Part shown: piece after piece, positions 10,001-17,946 of the stretch
How positions within the stretch are numbered: the first letter of the stretch is position 1
Layout of the letters: the number at the start of each line of letters is the position of its first letter
From: Sphingobium sp. TKS
GTDB taxonomy: Bacteria > Pseudomonadota > Alphaproteobacteria > Sphingomonadales > Sphingomonadaceae
Assembly: GCF_001563265.1 (NCBI RefSeq)
Contig: NZ_CP005084.1
Location: 306,001-370,000 of the forward strand
Reading direction: 5' to 3'
DNA length: 64,000 bases
The notes under the pieces: model-generated
The model's input: the letters and a program-made list of their open reading frames with translations, nothing else
Database searches by the model: none
Told to the model about the DNA's origin: nothing
Position numbers and translations under genes: made by a program

Positions 10001-10751
10001 CGCCGCCCTGATCGCGCAGGGCACGCCGGAGAAAGCTGCCCGGCGCCGCGCTGGAAGCCGCGTTTTCGGCTCAAAACCCGGAGCCTATGGCGCAGGCCTG
10101 CAAGCCATGATCGACGAGAAGATCTGGCACGACCGCGCCGACCTTGCGAACGTCTATCTCGACTGGGGCAGCTACGCCTATGGCGGCGGCGTGGAAGGCG
10201 AAGCCGAGCGCAACCTCTTCGCGGAGCGACTGACTCAGGCCGACGCCTTGATTCAGAACCAGGACAATCGCGAACATGATCTGCTCGACAGCGACGATTA
10301 CTACCAGTTCGAAGGGGGCATAGCCGCCGCCGTCGAACATCTGTCCGGCAGGAAGCCGCTCAGCTATCACAATGACCACAGCCGCCCGGAACGGCCGGTC
10401 ATCCGCACGCTGGAGGATGAGATCGGCCGCATCGTGAGAGCGCGGGTCACCAACCCCAAATGGATCGCGGGCATAATGCGCCACGGCTACAAGGGCGCGT
10501 TCGAGATCGCCGCCTCGGTCGATTATCTCTTCGCCTTCGCCGCCACCACCCATGCGGTGAAGGATCATCATTTCGACGCCGTCCACGCCGCCTTCATTGA
10601 GGACGAGACGGTTCGCGCCTTCATGGCGGAGGCCAATCCGGCAGCCCTGCGCGAAACCGCCGCCCGCCTCCACGAAGCGCTCGACCGCGCGCTTTGGAAA
10701 CCCAGGTCGAACAGCGCCGCCATGCTCCTAACCCAACTCAAGGACGCCTAG
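7035..10751 (+). CDS. cobN: Aerobic cobaltochelatase subunit CobN
   Basis: Large catalytic subunit, 1238 aa, of the ATP-dependent chelatase that inserts Co2+ into hydrogenobyrinic acid a,c-diamide. The length fits the family. Typical CobN/BchH segments are visible, such as HVGKHGNLEWLPGKA around residue 545 and YGGGVEGE near 1050. The ATG at 7035 overlaps the cobW stop. The ATPase partners CobS and CobT are not in this window and must be encoded elsewhere if the pathway works. Confidence 0.96.
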   Translation: MHLLTATPGTVSNGDEAIDLGQSPGDIVLLTVADSELACFASAAAALGEAGPTIRLANLLQLKHPYSVDLYVEKVIAHAKFVCVILLGGKSYWPYGIDEIANIAREKGIAFAALADGREDDPELRAASTLPAETCDYLRDYLRQGGIPNAIAFLKTAARLAGFDAGMPDAPIPIADAGLYLPCTDRPTLEQVKARWAAGQPTALFVFYRALLIAGTLEAVDAMIAGLEAAGLNVLPVHVRALREPFAKDFLQGLMEGTAPDVILNATAFAASAPGEPRTRSILEQADCPILQTIFASAEQGAWEASARGLGPRDLAMHIALPEVDGRLFTRAVAFKAAARFDERTECSIIVPRILENRVRFVSQLTVNWAKLRKSLIADRRVALVLANYPNKDGRIGNGVGLDTPASATAILNALRESGYTTHDAPADGATLMRLMTGGITNASPDRPAEVSLLLDAYQSAFAVLPEAAREAIQTRWGMPEADPFFQEGAFRLPVHRFGNIAVAVQPSRGYHIDPKASYHDPALPPPHAYLAFHIWLAQEFSAHAVVHVGKHGNLEWLPGKAIALSENCFPEICAGPIPQIYPFIVNDPGEGTQAKRRIGACIIDHLTPPLTRAETYGPLKELEALVDEYYLAAGMDPRRLETLRKDILALAASQGLDKDAVAQGSGEDALAAIDNYLCDLKEMQIRDGLHIFTQSPEGHLRRDLLIALARCPRGMDHESQQSLLRALAADLALNFDPLDCIMGTPWTGPRPEPLQGLTQAPWRTTGDTVERLELYAIHLLDSGDPAPGPQSAAVLNAIETDLAPRVTACGDAEKTALLQALNGNFVLPGPSGAPTRGRPDVLPTGRNFYSIDTRAVPTIAAWNLGQRSADLIVQDYLQREGDYPRAIALSAWGTANMRTGGDDIAQALALMGVRPRWDWASGRVIGFEVMKIAELNRPRVDVTFRVSGFFRDAFPEQIDLLDSAARAVMALDEPEEDNPAAARHRAETAALIAQGTPEKAARRRAGSRVFGSKPGAYGAGLQAMIDEKIWHDRADLANVYLDWGSYAYGGGVEGEAERNLFAERLTQADALIQNQDNREHDLLDSDDYYQFEGGIAAAVEHLSGRKPLSYHNDHSRPERPVIRTLEDEIGRIVRARVTNPKWIAGIMRHGYKGAFEIAASVDYLFAFAATTHAVKDHHFDAVHAAFIEDETVRAFMAEANPAALRETAARLHEALDRALWKPRSNSAAMLLTQLKDA

Positions 10752-10753
10752 AA

Positions 10754-11359
10754 ATGATCGAACGCACTCCCGAACAACATGCCGAAAAGATGAAGAAGAA
10801 ACAGGCCGCCCATGACAAGATCATGGCGACCAAGACCCAGGAAAAGGGCCTTCTCATCGTCCACACCGGCAAGGGCAAGGGCAAGACGACGGCAGCTCTG
10901 GGCATGGTCGTCCGCGCCATCGGCCATGGCAGGAAAGTGGGCGTCGTCCAATTCGTGAAGGGCGCCATGACCACCGGAGAAAAAACGGTGTTCGATGCGT
11001 TTCCCGACCATGTCGAGTTCAAGTCCATGGGTGAAGGCTTTACCTGGAACACGCAGGACCGTACGCGGGACATTGCCCTTGCCCGTGAAGCATGGGATGA
11101 AGTCAGACGCATGATTGCCGACCCGGCCTATGATATGGTCCTTGCCGATGAGCTCAATATCGTCCTGCGCTACGACTATCTGCCGGTCGAAGAGGTGCTG
11201 GAAGCCGTGACCGCCAGAAGCGAAATGAAACACGTCCTCATCACCGGCCGCAACGCGCCCGAAGCGCTGATCGAGGCGGCCGATCTCGTCACCGAAATGA
11301 CCCTTGTCAAACATCCCTTCCGCAGCGGCGTGAAGGCTCAGCCAGGAATCGAATTCTGA
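10754..11359 (+). CDS. cobO: Cob(I)yrinic acid a,c-diamide adenosyltransferase
   Basis: ATP:corrinoid adenosyltransferase of the CobA/CobO/BtuR family, 201 aa. It forms the Co-C bond to the 5'-deoxyadenosyl group after cobalt insertion. The P-loop HTGKGKGKTTAALG covers residues 37-50 and QFVKGA follows. LADELNIVLRYDYL is the usual second motif. It starts 2 bases after the cobN stop, and its own stop is overlapped by the likely bluB start region. Confidence 0.96.
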   Translation: MIERTPEQHAEKMKKKQAAHDKIMATKTQEKGLLIVHTGKGKGKTTAALGMVVRAIGHGRKVGVVQFVKGAMTTGEKTVFDAFPDHVEFKSMGEGFTWNTQDRTRDIALAREAWDEVRRMIADPAYDMVLADELNIVLRYDYLPVEEVLEAVTARSEMKHVLITGRNAPEALIEAADLVTEMTLVKHPFRSGVKAQPGIEF

Positions 11360-11985
11360 CACACACTGCCTTCGACATCGCCGCTTTCGAGGAATTGGTG
11401 CACCTGCGTCGCGACGTGCGCCATTTTCTGACCGATCCGCTGGATGAACATGAGGTCGAACGACTCCTCGCCCTCGCGCACAGCGCTCCCTCGGTGGGGC
11501 TGTCGCAACCCTGGCGCTTCGTCCGGATCGCCACGCCCGCCTTGCGCGAAGATCTCGCCGTCCATGTCGACGCCCAGATCATCAAGGCGGGCAAGATTTA
11601 TGAAGGCGATGAAGACAGGCTCTACCGCAGCCTGAAACTGCACGGTCTGCGCGAGGCGCCGGTGCTGTTCGCCGTCTATTGCGACGAAGGCACCGAAACC
11701 GGCCATAAGCTGGGCGCTATCACCATGCCGGAGGCACGCCGCTATAGCTGCGTGATGGCGATTCACACGGTCTGGCTGGCCGCCCGCACGCGTGGCATCG
11801 GCATGGGATGGGTGTCGATCCTGGATCGTCCCACAGTCGATGCGATGCTGGAGATTCCGGAAAATTGGCGCTGCCTCGGCCTGCTGTGCCTCGGCTATCC
11901 GGTGAGCGAGGAAGCGACGCCGGAACTGGAACGGCGCGGCTGGGAGCATCGCACCGATTGGCATTCCGCGATCGTGACTCGCTGA
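11356..11985 (+). CDS. bluB: 5,6-dimethylbenzimidazole synthase BluB
   Basis: Nitroreductase-fold flavoenzyme that uses O2 to break down reduced FMN to 5,6-dimethylbenzimidazole, the lower ligand of B12. LRRDVRHFL, SAPSVGLSQPWRF and GMGWVSILD are BluB-type motifs. The start is unusual. The only standard start codons, TTG 11395 or GTG 11398, leave 3-4 residues before RRDVR, shorter than relatives. CTG at 11356, overlapping the cobO stop TGA, has AGGA 8 bases upstream and adds a plausible FDIAAFEELV helix. ATT at 11353 is a second option. The stop is certain; the start is inference. Confidence 0.9.
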   Translation: MTHTAFDIAAFEELVHLRRDVRHFLTDPLDEHEVERLLALAHSAPSVGLSQPWRFVRIATPALREDLAVHVDAQIIKAGKIYEGDEDRLYRSLKLHGLREAPVLFAVYCDEGTETGHKLGAITMPEARRYSCVMAIHTVWLAARTRGIGMGWVSILDRPTVDAMLEIPENWRCLGLLCLGYPVSEEATPELERRGWEHRTDWHSAIVTR

Positions 11986-12095
11986 CCATTCCCCTCCCGC
12001 CCGCGTAAGGGAGCAAATTCTCCCCACTTCCCTTTCCCCCACTCTGCGCGTATGAACCGCATCCGGAGCGGGCATATGTTCGCTCCATCGATCGC

Positions 12096-12356
12096 GTCGG
12101 TGCCCCGCAAGGGGCTTAAATGGGAACGCGGTGCGGGATGAAACTCCCTAATCCGTGGCTGTCCCTGCAACTGTGAGCGGCGAGCAAGGCAAGGACCGGC
12201 CAACCCCCATCAACCCGGGACGGCCAGCCACTGGAGCAATCCGGGAAGGCCCCCTGCCAAGGCTATGACCCGCAAGCCAGGAGACCTGCCGAACGCAAAG
12301 GTCGCTCTAGCCATGACCCAGGGGATGGTCGCGGCTCGGTTTTCCGCACGAGCGAC
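12096..12356 (+). promoter_or_regulatory. Cobalamin riboswitch 2 with P13-type hairpin
   Basis: Second cobalamin aptamer. It shows GGTGCCCCGCAAGGGGC, GGGAACGCGGTG, the L5 segment GCTGTCCCTGCAACTGTGAGC, GCCACTGG, and the B12 box AGCCAGGAGACCTGCC at about 12275-12290. The distal hairpin repeats riboswitch 1 almost exactly: GTCGCTC (12301-12307) / GAGCGAC (12350-12356), inner stem GACC/GGTC, loop CAGGGGAT. The inner stem differs from riboswitch 1 by compensating changes, which supports its being real. It precedes the cobG-to-cobF operon. Confidence 0.95.
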
Positions 12357-12376
12357 GGATAAGCGGCTGGGGAAGC

Positions 12377-12407
12377 ATCCTCCAGTCGTCGTTGCGACGT
12401 GGGAGGT
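12377..12407 (+). promoter_or_regulatory. Hairpin sequestering the cobG ribosome-binding site
   Basis: CCTCC (12379-12383) pairs with GGAGG (12402-12406), the Shine-Dalgarno of the cobG GTG at 12416. An inner CGTCG/CGACG stem has a TTG loop (12387-12399). Directly downstream of riboswitch 2, this is a natural switch for blocking translation when cobalamin is bound. Confidence 0.6.
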
Positions 12408-12415
12408 GAAGTCCG

Positions 12416-13546
12416 GTGCCAGACGCGCAGAGCGCATCATCCGCCGCCATTCGCGGCTGGTGTCCGACGGCATGGCGCCCGATGATGGCGGGCGATGGCC
12501 TGCTCGTGCGCGTGCGCCCTCCGTTCGGCCGCATGACGGTGGCCCAGGCTATCGGCCTCAGCGATGCCGTCCGCCGCCACGGCAACGGCCAGATCAACCT
12601 CACCAACCGCGCCGCGCTTCAGGTCCGGGGCGTGACGGAACAAAGCCACCCCGCATTGCTCGGGCAGCTTGTCGCACTCGGCCTCACCGATCCTGATCCG
12701 GCCCGCGAGGCGCGCCGCAATTTCCTGCTCGCTCCCGACTGGTCCGCCGGAGACGGCACGGAAAACATCGCCCAAAATCTGCTTGCCCGTCTCGACGACC
12801 TGCCCGACCTTCCTCCCAAGATCGGCATTGCCATCGACACCGGCCCTGCTCCCTGCCTGACCCTCGTACCGGCCGATTTCCGTTTCGAACGCAGCTCAGC
12901 CGGCACCCTGCTGCTCCGCGCCGAAGGACACGCCCTCGGCACGCCCACCACTGCGGAAACGGCCGTCCAGGACCTGATCGCGCTCACCCGCTGGTTCCTC
13001 GCAACAGACGGAGCCACCTCCGGCCGCATGGCGCGGCACAAAGCCTCGCTGCCAGCACATCCCAAGGTCGCTCCCGCTGCGGCACGCCCGATTCCGCAGC
13101 TTCTCACCCAGGCTCCCGGTCCCTTTCACGGCATCCCCTTCGGGCGGCTCGACGCCGACGGCCTCACCGCTCTGGCCGGACAGCAAGGCGTTGTCGCGCT
13201 GCGCCTTACCCCATGGCGCGGCCTGATTCTCGAAGGCGGCACGACCAGCCCCGATCACGCCTTCACCGACCCGTTGCTCCGCATCGACGCATGTCCCGGC
13301 GCACCAGCCTGTCCGCAGGCCAGCGTCGCGACCCGCGGCCTCGCCACCCGGCTTGCACCCCTTGTCGACGGCTCGCTGCATGTTTCCGGCTGCGCCAAGG
13401 GCTGCGCGCGTCCAAGGCCCGCCGACATCGTCCTCACCGGCAATCGGGGCCGCTTCGACCTTTCCCGCAAGGCCCGCGCCGGATCGCCGCCCGACCAGGC
13501 CAGTCTTGCCCCCGACCAGATTCTCGCCCTCTTCGGAAGCCACTAA
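12416..13546 (+). CDS. cobG: Precorrin-3B synthase CobG
   Basis: Oxygen-dependent monooxygenase that prepares precorrin-3A for ring contraction, the hallmark of the aerobic pathway. It is a 376-aa protein of the sulfite/nitrite-reductase fold. The N-terminal GWCPTAWRPM and GQINLTNRAALQVRG motifs are typical. Four cysteines for the Fe-S centre are seen as CPGAPAC (Cys293, Cys299) and SGCAKGC (Cys326, Cys330). GTG start with a GGAGG site held in a hairpin. Its stop overlaps cobH as TAATG. Confidence 0.94.
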   Translation: MPDAQSASSAAIRGWCPTAWRPMMAGDGLLVRVRPPFGRMTVAQAIGLSDAVRRHGNGQINLTNRAALQVRGVTEQSHPALLGQLVALGLTDPDPAREARRNFLLAPDWSAGDGTENIAQNLLARLDDLPDLPPKIGIAIDTGPAPCLTLVPADFRFERSSAGTLLLRAEGHALGTPTTAETAVQDLIALTRWFLATDGATSGRMARHKASLPAHPKVAPAAARPIPQLLTQAPGPFHGIPFGRLDADGLTALAGQQGVVALRLTPWRGLILEGGTTSPDHAFTDPLLRIDACPGAPACPQASVATRGLATRLAPLVDGSLHVSGCAKGCARPRPADIVLTGNRGRFDLSRKARAGSPPDQASLAPDQILALFGSH

Positions 13547-14175
13547 TGCCCCATATCTACGAAACCGATGGCGCCGCCATCTACCGGCAATCCTTCCGCA
13601 CCATCCGTGCCGAGGCCGATCTCGCTCGCTTCTCGACGGAGGAGGAACGCATCGCGGTCCGCATGATCCACGCGGCGGGGCTGGTCGGCCTGGCTTCCCA
13701 CATCCGCTTTTCCTCCACCTTCGCCCGGACCGCCATCGCTGCGCTGGAGGCAGGGGCGCCGATCCTGTGCGATGCGCGCATGGTGTCCGAAGGCGTCACC
13801 ACAAGGCGCCTGCCTGCCCAAAACCCAATCCTTTGCACGCTGAACGATCCGCAGGTTCCAACGCTGGCGGCGCAAATGTCGAACACCCGTTCGGCGGCTG
13901 CGCTCGAACTCTGGCGTCCACATCTGGGGGGAGCGCTGGTCGCCATCGGCAATGCGCCCACGGCACTTTTCCATCTGCTCAATATGCTGGAAGATCCCGC
14001 CTGTCCCCGCCCCGCCGCGATCATCGGTTGCCCGGTCGGCTTCGTCGGCGCGGCGGAGTCCAAGGAAGCGCTCTGGCAGAGCCAGCCCGTCCCCTGCTGC
14101 ATCGTGGAGGGCCGTCTGGGCGGCAGCGCCATCACAGTCGCGGCGATCAATGCGATAGCGAGCCCGGCAGAATGA
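13546..14175 (+). CDS. cobH: Precorrin-8X methylmutase
   Basis: CobH/CbiC family, 209 aa. It moves the C11 methyl of precorrin-8X to C12, giving hydrogenobyrinic acid. The catalytic His is His42 in RMIHAAG, and the central CDARMVSEGV segment is family-typical. ATG overlaps the cobG stop (TAATG), and its own stop overlaps the cobI start (ATGA), so translation of the three genes is probably coupled. Confidence 0.96.
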   Translation: MPHIYETDGAAIYRQSFRTIRAEADLARFSTEEERIAVRMIHAAGLVGLASHIRFSSTFARTAIAALEAGAPILCDARMVSEGVTTRRLPAQNPILCTLNDPQVPTLAAQMSNTRSAAALELWRPHLGGALVAIGNAPTALFHLLNMLEDPACPRPAAIIGCPVGFVGAAESKEALWQSQPVPCCIVEGRLGGSAITVAAINAIASPAE

Positions 14176-14891
14176 CCAACGGCATCATCCATGGCGTAGG
14201 CCTGGGCCCCGGCGCGCAGGACCTGATGAGCGTCCGCGCCGACCGCCTGATCCGCGAAGCCAGCCACGTCGCCTATTTCCGCAAAAGGGGAAAATCCGGC
14301 CATGCCCGCCGGATCGTGGAGGGCATGTTGCGTCCTGACGCCATCGAATATCCGATGGAATATCCGGTGACGACGGAAATCCCGCTGTCCGACCCGCGAT
14401 ATAATGAAGTCCTGTCCGGCTTCTATGCCGATTGCACCGCCCATCTGGACGGGCTTTCCGCCACTGGCGAGGATGTGGTGGTCCTCTGCGAAGGCGATCC
14501 CTTTTTCTACGGCAGCTTCATGCACCTGCACAGCCGTCTCTCGGCGCCGGTAAAGATCGTCCCCGGCATCACCGGCATGTCCGGCGCCTGGACCGCCAGC
14601 GGCATACCGATCAGTTGGGGCGACGATGTGACGACGGTGCTGATGGCTACCTTGCCCGAAGAGGAACTGGCCCGCCGCATCCATGACACCAATGCGCTGG
14701 TCGTCATGAAGATCGGCCGCAACCTCCCCAAGCTCCGCCGCGCCGTCGAAGCGGCCGGCAAGCAGGGCTGCGCCTGGCTGGTGGAATATGCGACCATGGC
14801 CGATCAGCGGATCACGCCTTTGGCGGAGGCAACCGACGTCACCGCCTATTTCTCGATCCTGCTGATCCACGGGCAGGGCCGCCGTCCATGA
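14172..14891 (+). CDS. cobI: Precorrin-2 C20-methyltransferase
   Basis: SAM-dependent tetrapyrrole methylase, 239 aa, converting precorrin-2 to precorrin-3A. It shows the N-terminal GVGLGPGAQDL loop, CEGDPFFYGS and VPGITGMSGA motifs shared by the family. ATG at 14172 overlaps the cobH stop, and the stop overlaps cobJ (ATGA). No SUMT (cobA) gene to feed it precorrin-2 is present in the window. Confidence 0.95.
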   Translation: MTNGIIHGVGLGPGAQDLMSVRADRLIREASHVAYFRKRGKSGHARRIVEGMLRPDAIEYPMEYPVTTEIPLSDPRYNEVLSGFYADCTAHLDGLSATGEDVVVLCEGDPFFYGSFMHLHSRLSAPVKIVPGITGMSGAWTASGIPISWGDDVTTVLMATLPEEELARRIHDTNALVVMKIGRNLPKLRRAVEAAGKQGCAWLVEYATMADQRITPLAEATDVTAYFSILLIHGQGRRP

Positions 14892-15637
14892 CGGGCTGGA
14901 TCGCTATAGCAGGCCTCGGCCCAGGAGCGGACGCGCTTATCACGCCGGAGGTATCGGATGCACTGGCGGAGGCGACCGACGTTATCGGCTATATCCCCTA
15001 TGTCGCCCGCATTGCGGAACGTCCCGGCCTGACGCTCCATGCCACGGACAACCGCGTCGAACTGGATCGCGCCACCCACGCATTGACCCTCGCCGCGCAA
15101 GGGAAGCGGGTTGCGATCGTGTCCTCTGGCGATCCCGGCGTCTTCGCCATGGCCTCCGCCCTGTTCGAGGCGCTCGAAGCAGGCCCGAAGGAATGGCGCA
15201 CGCTCGACATCCGCGTTCTCCCCGGCATCACCGCCATGCTCGCCGCCGCCGCGAAGGCGGGCGCGCCGCTCGGCCATGATTTCTGCGCCATCAACCTGTC
15301 CGACAATCTGAAGCCCTGGCCGCTGATCGAGCGCCGCCTGCGCCTCGCTGTACAGGCCGATTTCGCCATGGCCTTCTACAATCCGCGCTCCAGGTCTCGC
15401 CCTGAAGGCTTCGGACGCGCATTGAATGTCTTGCGCGAGGAATGCGGCGGGGATCGCCTCATCCTGTTCGCCCGCGCCGTCTCGACGCCGGAAGAGAGCC
15501 TGCATATCGTCCCCTTGAGCCGGGCCACCCCGGACATGGCCGACATGCGCACCATCGTCATCGTCGGGTCCAGCCGCACCCGCCTGATCGAGCGGCCCGG
15601 CCAGCCCATCCTCTACACCCCGCGCTCTGCCGCATGA
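14888..15637 (+). CDS. cobJ: Precorrin-3B C17-methyltransferase
   Basis: Tetrapyrrole methylase, 249 aa, that methylates C17 and contracts the ring, giving precorrin-4. Motifs are AGLGPGADALITPE near the N-terminus, SSGDPGVFAMAS, and LPGITAMLAAAAKAGAPLGHD. A single-domain CobJ, not fused to CobG or CbiG. Its last 25 bases overlap the 3' end of cobK, which runs the other way. Confidence 0.95.
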   Translation: MTGWIAIAGLGPGADALITPEVSDALAEATDVIGYIPYVARIAERPGLTLHATDNRVELDRATHALTLAAQGKRVAIVSSGDPGVFAMASALFEALEAGPKEWRTLDIRVLPGITAMLAAAAKAGAPLGHDFCAINLSDNLKPWPLIERRLRLAVQADFAMAFYNPRSRSRPEGFGRALNVLREECGGDRLILFARAVSTPEESLHIVPLSRATPDMADMRTIVIVGSSRTRLIERPGQPILYTPRSAA

Positions 15638-16362
15638 CCCAGCCATTCCAGCACCCCGACGACCTCATGCGTCACCCGCGCGGCGGGACAGGGGGGGCGG
15701 TCGATCATCACGACCGGCAGCCCCAGCGACCGAGCCGCGATCAGCTTCGCTTGCGCGCCGCTGCCCCCCGCATTTTTCGAAACGACGAAGTCGATGCCAT
15801 GATCGCGCATCAACCTTATGTCTCCATAGGTGGTGAAAGGCCCCCGGTCGACGATCAGACTATGACGCGGCAGTCCCGGTGGGTGTTCCGGCTTGTCGAC
15901 AAAGCGCAACAGATAATGATGCTGCGGCTGTACGGCGAAAGCGTCGACATGCATTCGTCCCAACGCCAGCATCACATTCCGGGCGGGGCCGTTCAGCGTC
16001 GCCACGGCTCCGGCAATGTCCGGTACATGCGTCCAGCGATCCCCCTCCGCCGCAACCCAGGGCGGTCTGGTCAGCATGATATGCTCCACTCCGGCCTCTC
16101 GCGCAGCCGTCACGGCATGCTCGCTCATCGTCGCGGCGAAGGGATGGGTCGCATCGACCAGATGGGTGATGCCCTCGTCCCGCAAATGGCGAACCAGCCC
16201 CGCGATGCCGCCAAAGCCGCCGACGCGCACCGGCACCGGTTGCGCCCGTGGCTTGTCCGTCCGCCCGGCATAGCTCAACACAGCGGGCGCGCGTCGCTCG
16301 GCCAGTGCCGTAGCGAGTGCGCTGGCCTCGGTCGTCCCGCCCAATATGAGGATATTGGAAAT
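15613..16362 (-). CDS. cobK: Precorrin-6A reductase, antisense within the cob operon
   Basis: NADPH-dependent reductase giving precorrin-6B, 249 aa. The Rossmann opening ILILGGTTEA is at about residues 4-13, HLVDATHPFAATMSEHA near 70, and KNAGGSGAQAKL near the end. Between the in-frame stop and the glycine loop there is no ATG, GTG or usable TTG: TTG at 16344 would remove the first beta strand. ATT at 16362 has AGGAG 8 bases upstream and gives MSNILILGG, so I take it as the start. The gene is wholly antisense to any transcript joining cobJ and cobL. Confidence 0.92.
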   Translation of the reverse strand: MSNILILGGTTEASALATALAERRAPAVLSYAGRTDKPRAQPVPVRVGGFGGIAGLVRHLRDEGITHLVDATHPFAATMSEHAVTAAREAGVEHIMLTRPPWVAAEGDRWTHVPDIAGAVATLNGPARNVMLALGRMHVDAFAVQPQHHYLLRFVDKPEHPPGLPRHSLIVDRGPFTTYGDIRLMRDHGIDFVVSKNAGGSGAQAKLIAARSLGLPVVMIDRPPCPAARVTHEVVGVLEWLGHAAERGV

Positions 16363-17584
16363 GCCCGAAGCTCCTGAAGGTCACTGGCCTGACGGTCCAT
16401 GGCTGACGATCGTCGGGATCGGGGAAGACGGCCTGGATGGCCTGTCGTCCGCCGCCCGCGACGCGCTGGAGGACGCCGCGCTCATCATGGGAGCGCCGCG
16501 CCACCTCGCGCTGCTGCCTGCCTTTAAGGCGGAAACCCTGAGCTGGCCAGTCCCGTTCGAAGAGGGCGTTCGGGCGTTGCTGGCCCGGCGTGGCAAACCC
16601 ACCGTCATGCTGGCCTCGGGCGATCCCTTCTGGTTCGGCGCGGGCGCCAGCGTCACGCGGCATCTGGAGCGGCAGGAATGGACGGCCCACCCCGCACCGT
16701 CCACCTTTGCCCTCGCCGCCGCCCGACTCGGCTGGCCGCTTCAGGATACGGAATGCCACGGTCTCCATGCCGCGCCGCTGACACGGCTGCGCCCAAGCCT
16801 CGTGCCGGGCCGCCGCGCCATCCTGCTGCTGCGCGACGGCCCGGCGGTGAGTGAACTGGCTGCCTGGCTGAAAGAGCAAGGATTCGGCACCTCGACGATC
16901 CATGTGCTGGAAGCGCTGGGCGGCCCGCGCGAGCGCATCCGCCAAAGCACGGCGGAAACGCTGAACTTTGCCGACATCGCCCATCCCGTCGCGGTCGGCC
17001 TGTCGATGACGGGCGAAGGCCGGACACTCCCCCGCTCCAGCGGTATCCCCGACGACTGGTTCGACCATGACGGCCAGATCACCAAGCGCCCCGCCCGCGC
17101 CCTGACCCTGTCCGCGCTGGCGCCCCGCCCCAGTGAAACGCTTTGGGACATAGGGGCAGGGTCCGGCTCGATCGCCATAGAATGGCTGCTCGCCCATTCC
17201 TTGACGAATGCGGTCGCTTTCGAAGCCGATCCCGAACGCGCCGAACGCGCCCGCGCCAATGCCCTGGCATTGGGGGTGGACCGCCTGACCGTCATCGAAG
17301 GCAGAGCCCCGGACATTCTGGGCGGCCGGTCCCGCCCCGACGCCGTCTTCATCGGTGGGGGTCTCAGCCAAGCTCTGCTTGAAACGCTGTTCGCCCTGCC
17401 CGGCGGACCCACGCGCCTCGTCGCCAACGCCGTTACATTGGAATCCGAAACGCTGCTCGCCCAATGGCATGCCGCCAAGGGCGGCGAGCTGCTCCGCATC
17501 GAACTCGCGCAGGCAGCGCCCCTCGGCACCCGTCGCGGCTGGCGTTCCGCCTATCCGCTGGTGCAGTGGAGCGTCACGCTATGA
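16361..17584 (+). CDS. cobL: Precorrin-6Y C5,15-methyltransferase (decarboxylating)
   Basis: Fused CbiE-CbiT enzyme, 407 aa, that adds methyls at C5 and C15 and removes the C12 carboxyl. The N-terminal methylase has [23 protein letters not shown] and a [14 protein letters not shown] segment. The C-terminal CbiT domain has the SAM loop [14 protein letters not shown] near residue 262. I choose ATG 16361 because GAGGA sits 8 bases upstream; ATG 16346 has no such site. The start codon overlaps the cobK start on the other strand. Confidence 0.95.
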   Translation: MPEAPEGHWPDGPWLTIVGIGEDGLDGLSSAARDALEDAALIMGAPRHLALLPAFKAETLSWPVPFEEGVRALLARRGKPTVMLASGDPFWFGAGASVTRHLERQEWTAHPAPSTFALAAARLGWPLQDTECHGLHAAPLTRLRPSLVPGRRAILLLRDGPAVSELAAWLKEQGFGTSTIHVLEALGGPRERIRQSTAETLNFADIAHPVAVGLSMTGEGRTLPRSSGIPDDWFDHDGQITKRPARALTLSALAPRPSETLWDIGAGSGSIAIEWLLAHSLTNAVAFEADPERAERARANALALGVDRLTVIEGRAPDILGGRSRPDAVFIGGGLSQALLETLFALPGGPTRLVANAVTLESETLLAQWHAAKGGELLRIELAQAAPLGTRRGWRSAYPLVQWSVTL

Positions 17585-17946
17585 TCGTCGCCGGCTTCGG
17601 CTTCCGGACCAGCGCCTCCCTCGCCTCACTGGAAGCCGCGCTGGAAGAGGCGACGGGCGCCAAGATTACCGTGGATGCGCTCGCCACGCTGGATCGCAAA
17701 GCCGACCAGCTCGCCCCATTGGCGCACAAGCTGTCCCTCCCCCTCATCGCCATCACAGCGGACCGTCTGGCCAATCAACGGACGCTCACGCGATCTCCCG
17801 CCAGCATCGCCGCTTATGGCACCGGCAGCGTGGCCGAAGCCGCCGCTCTCGCCGCCCTCGCCCCCAATGCGCGCCTTCTTGCCCCCCGCGCCTTCTCGCC
17901 CGACCGCCGGGCGAGCTGCGCCCTTGCCGAAAGCCTCCTCCCATGA
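17581..17946 (+). CDS. cobE: CobE / CbiG C-terminal domain protein
   Basis: Small 121-aa protein matching the C-terminal domain of CbiG ([40 protein letters not shown]). CobE is needed in the aerobic pathway, but its exact reaction is unsettled; a role around the ring-contracted intermediates is usually assumed. ATG overlaps the cobL stop, and the stop overlaps cobM. Confidence 0.9.
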   Translation: MIVAGFGFRTSASLASLEAALEEATGAKITVDALATLDRKADQLAPLAHKLSLPLIAITADRLANQRTLTRSPASIAAYGTGSVAEAAALAALAPNARLLAPRAFSPDRRASCALAESLLP

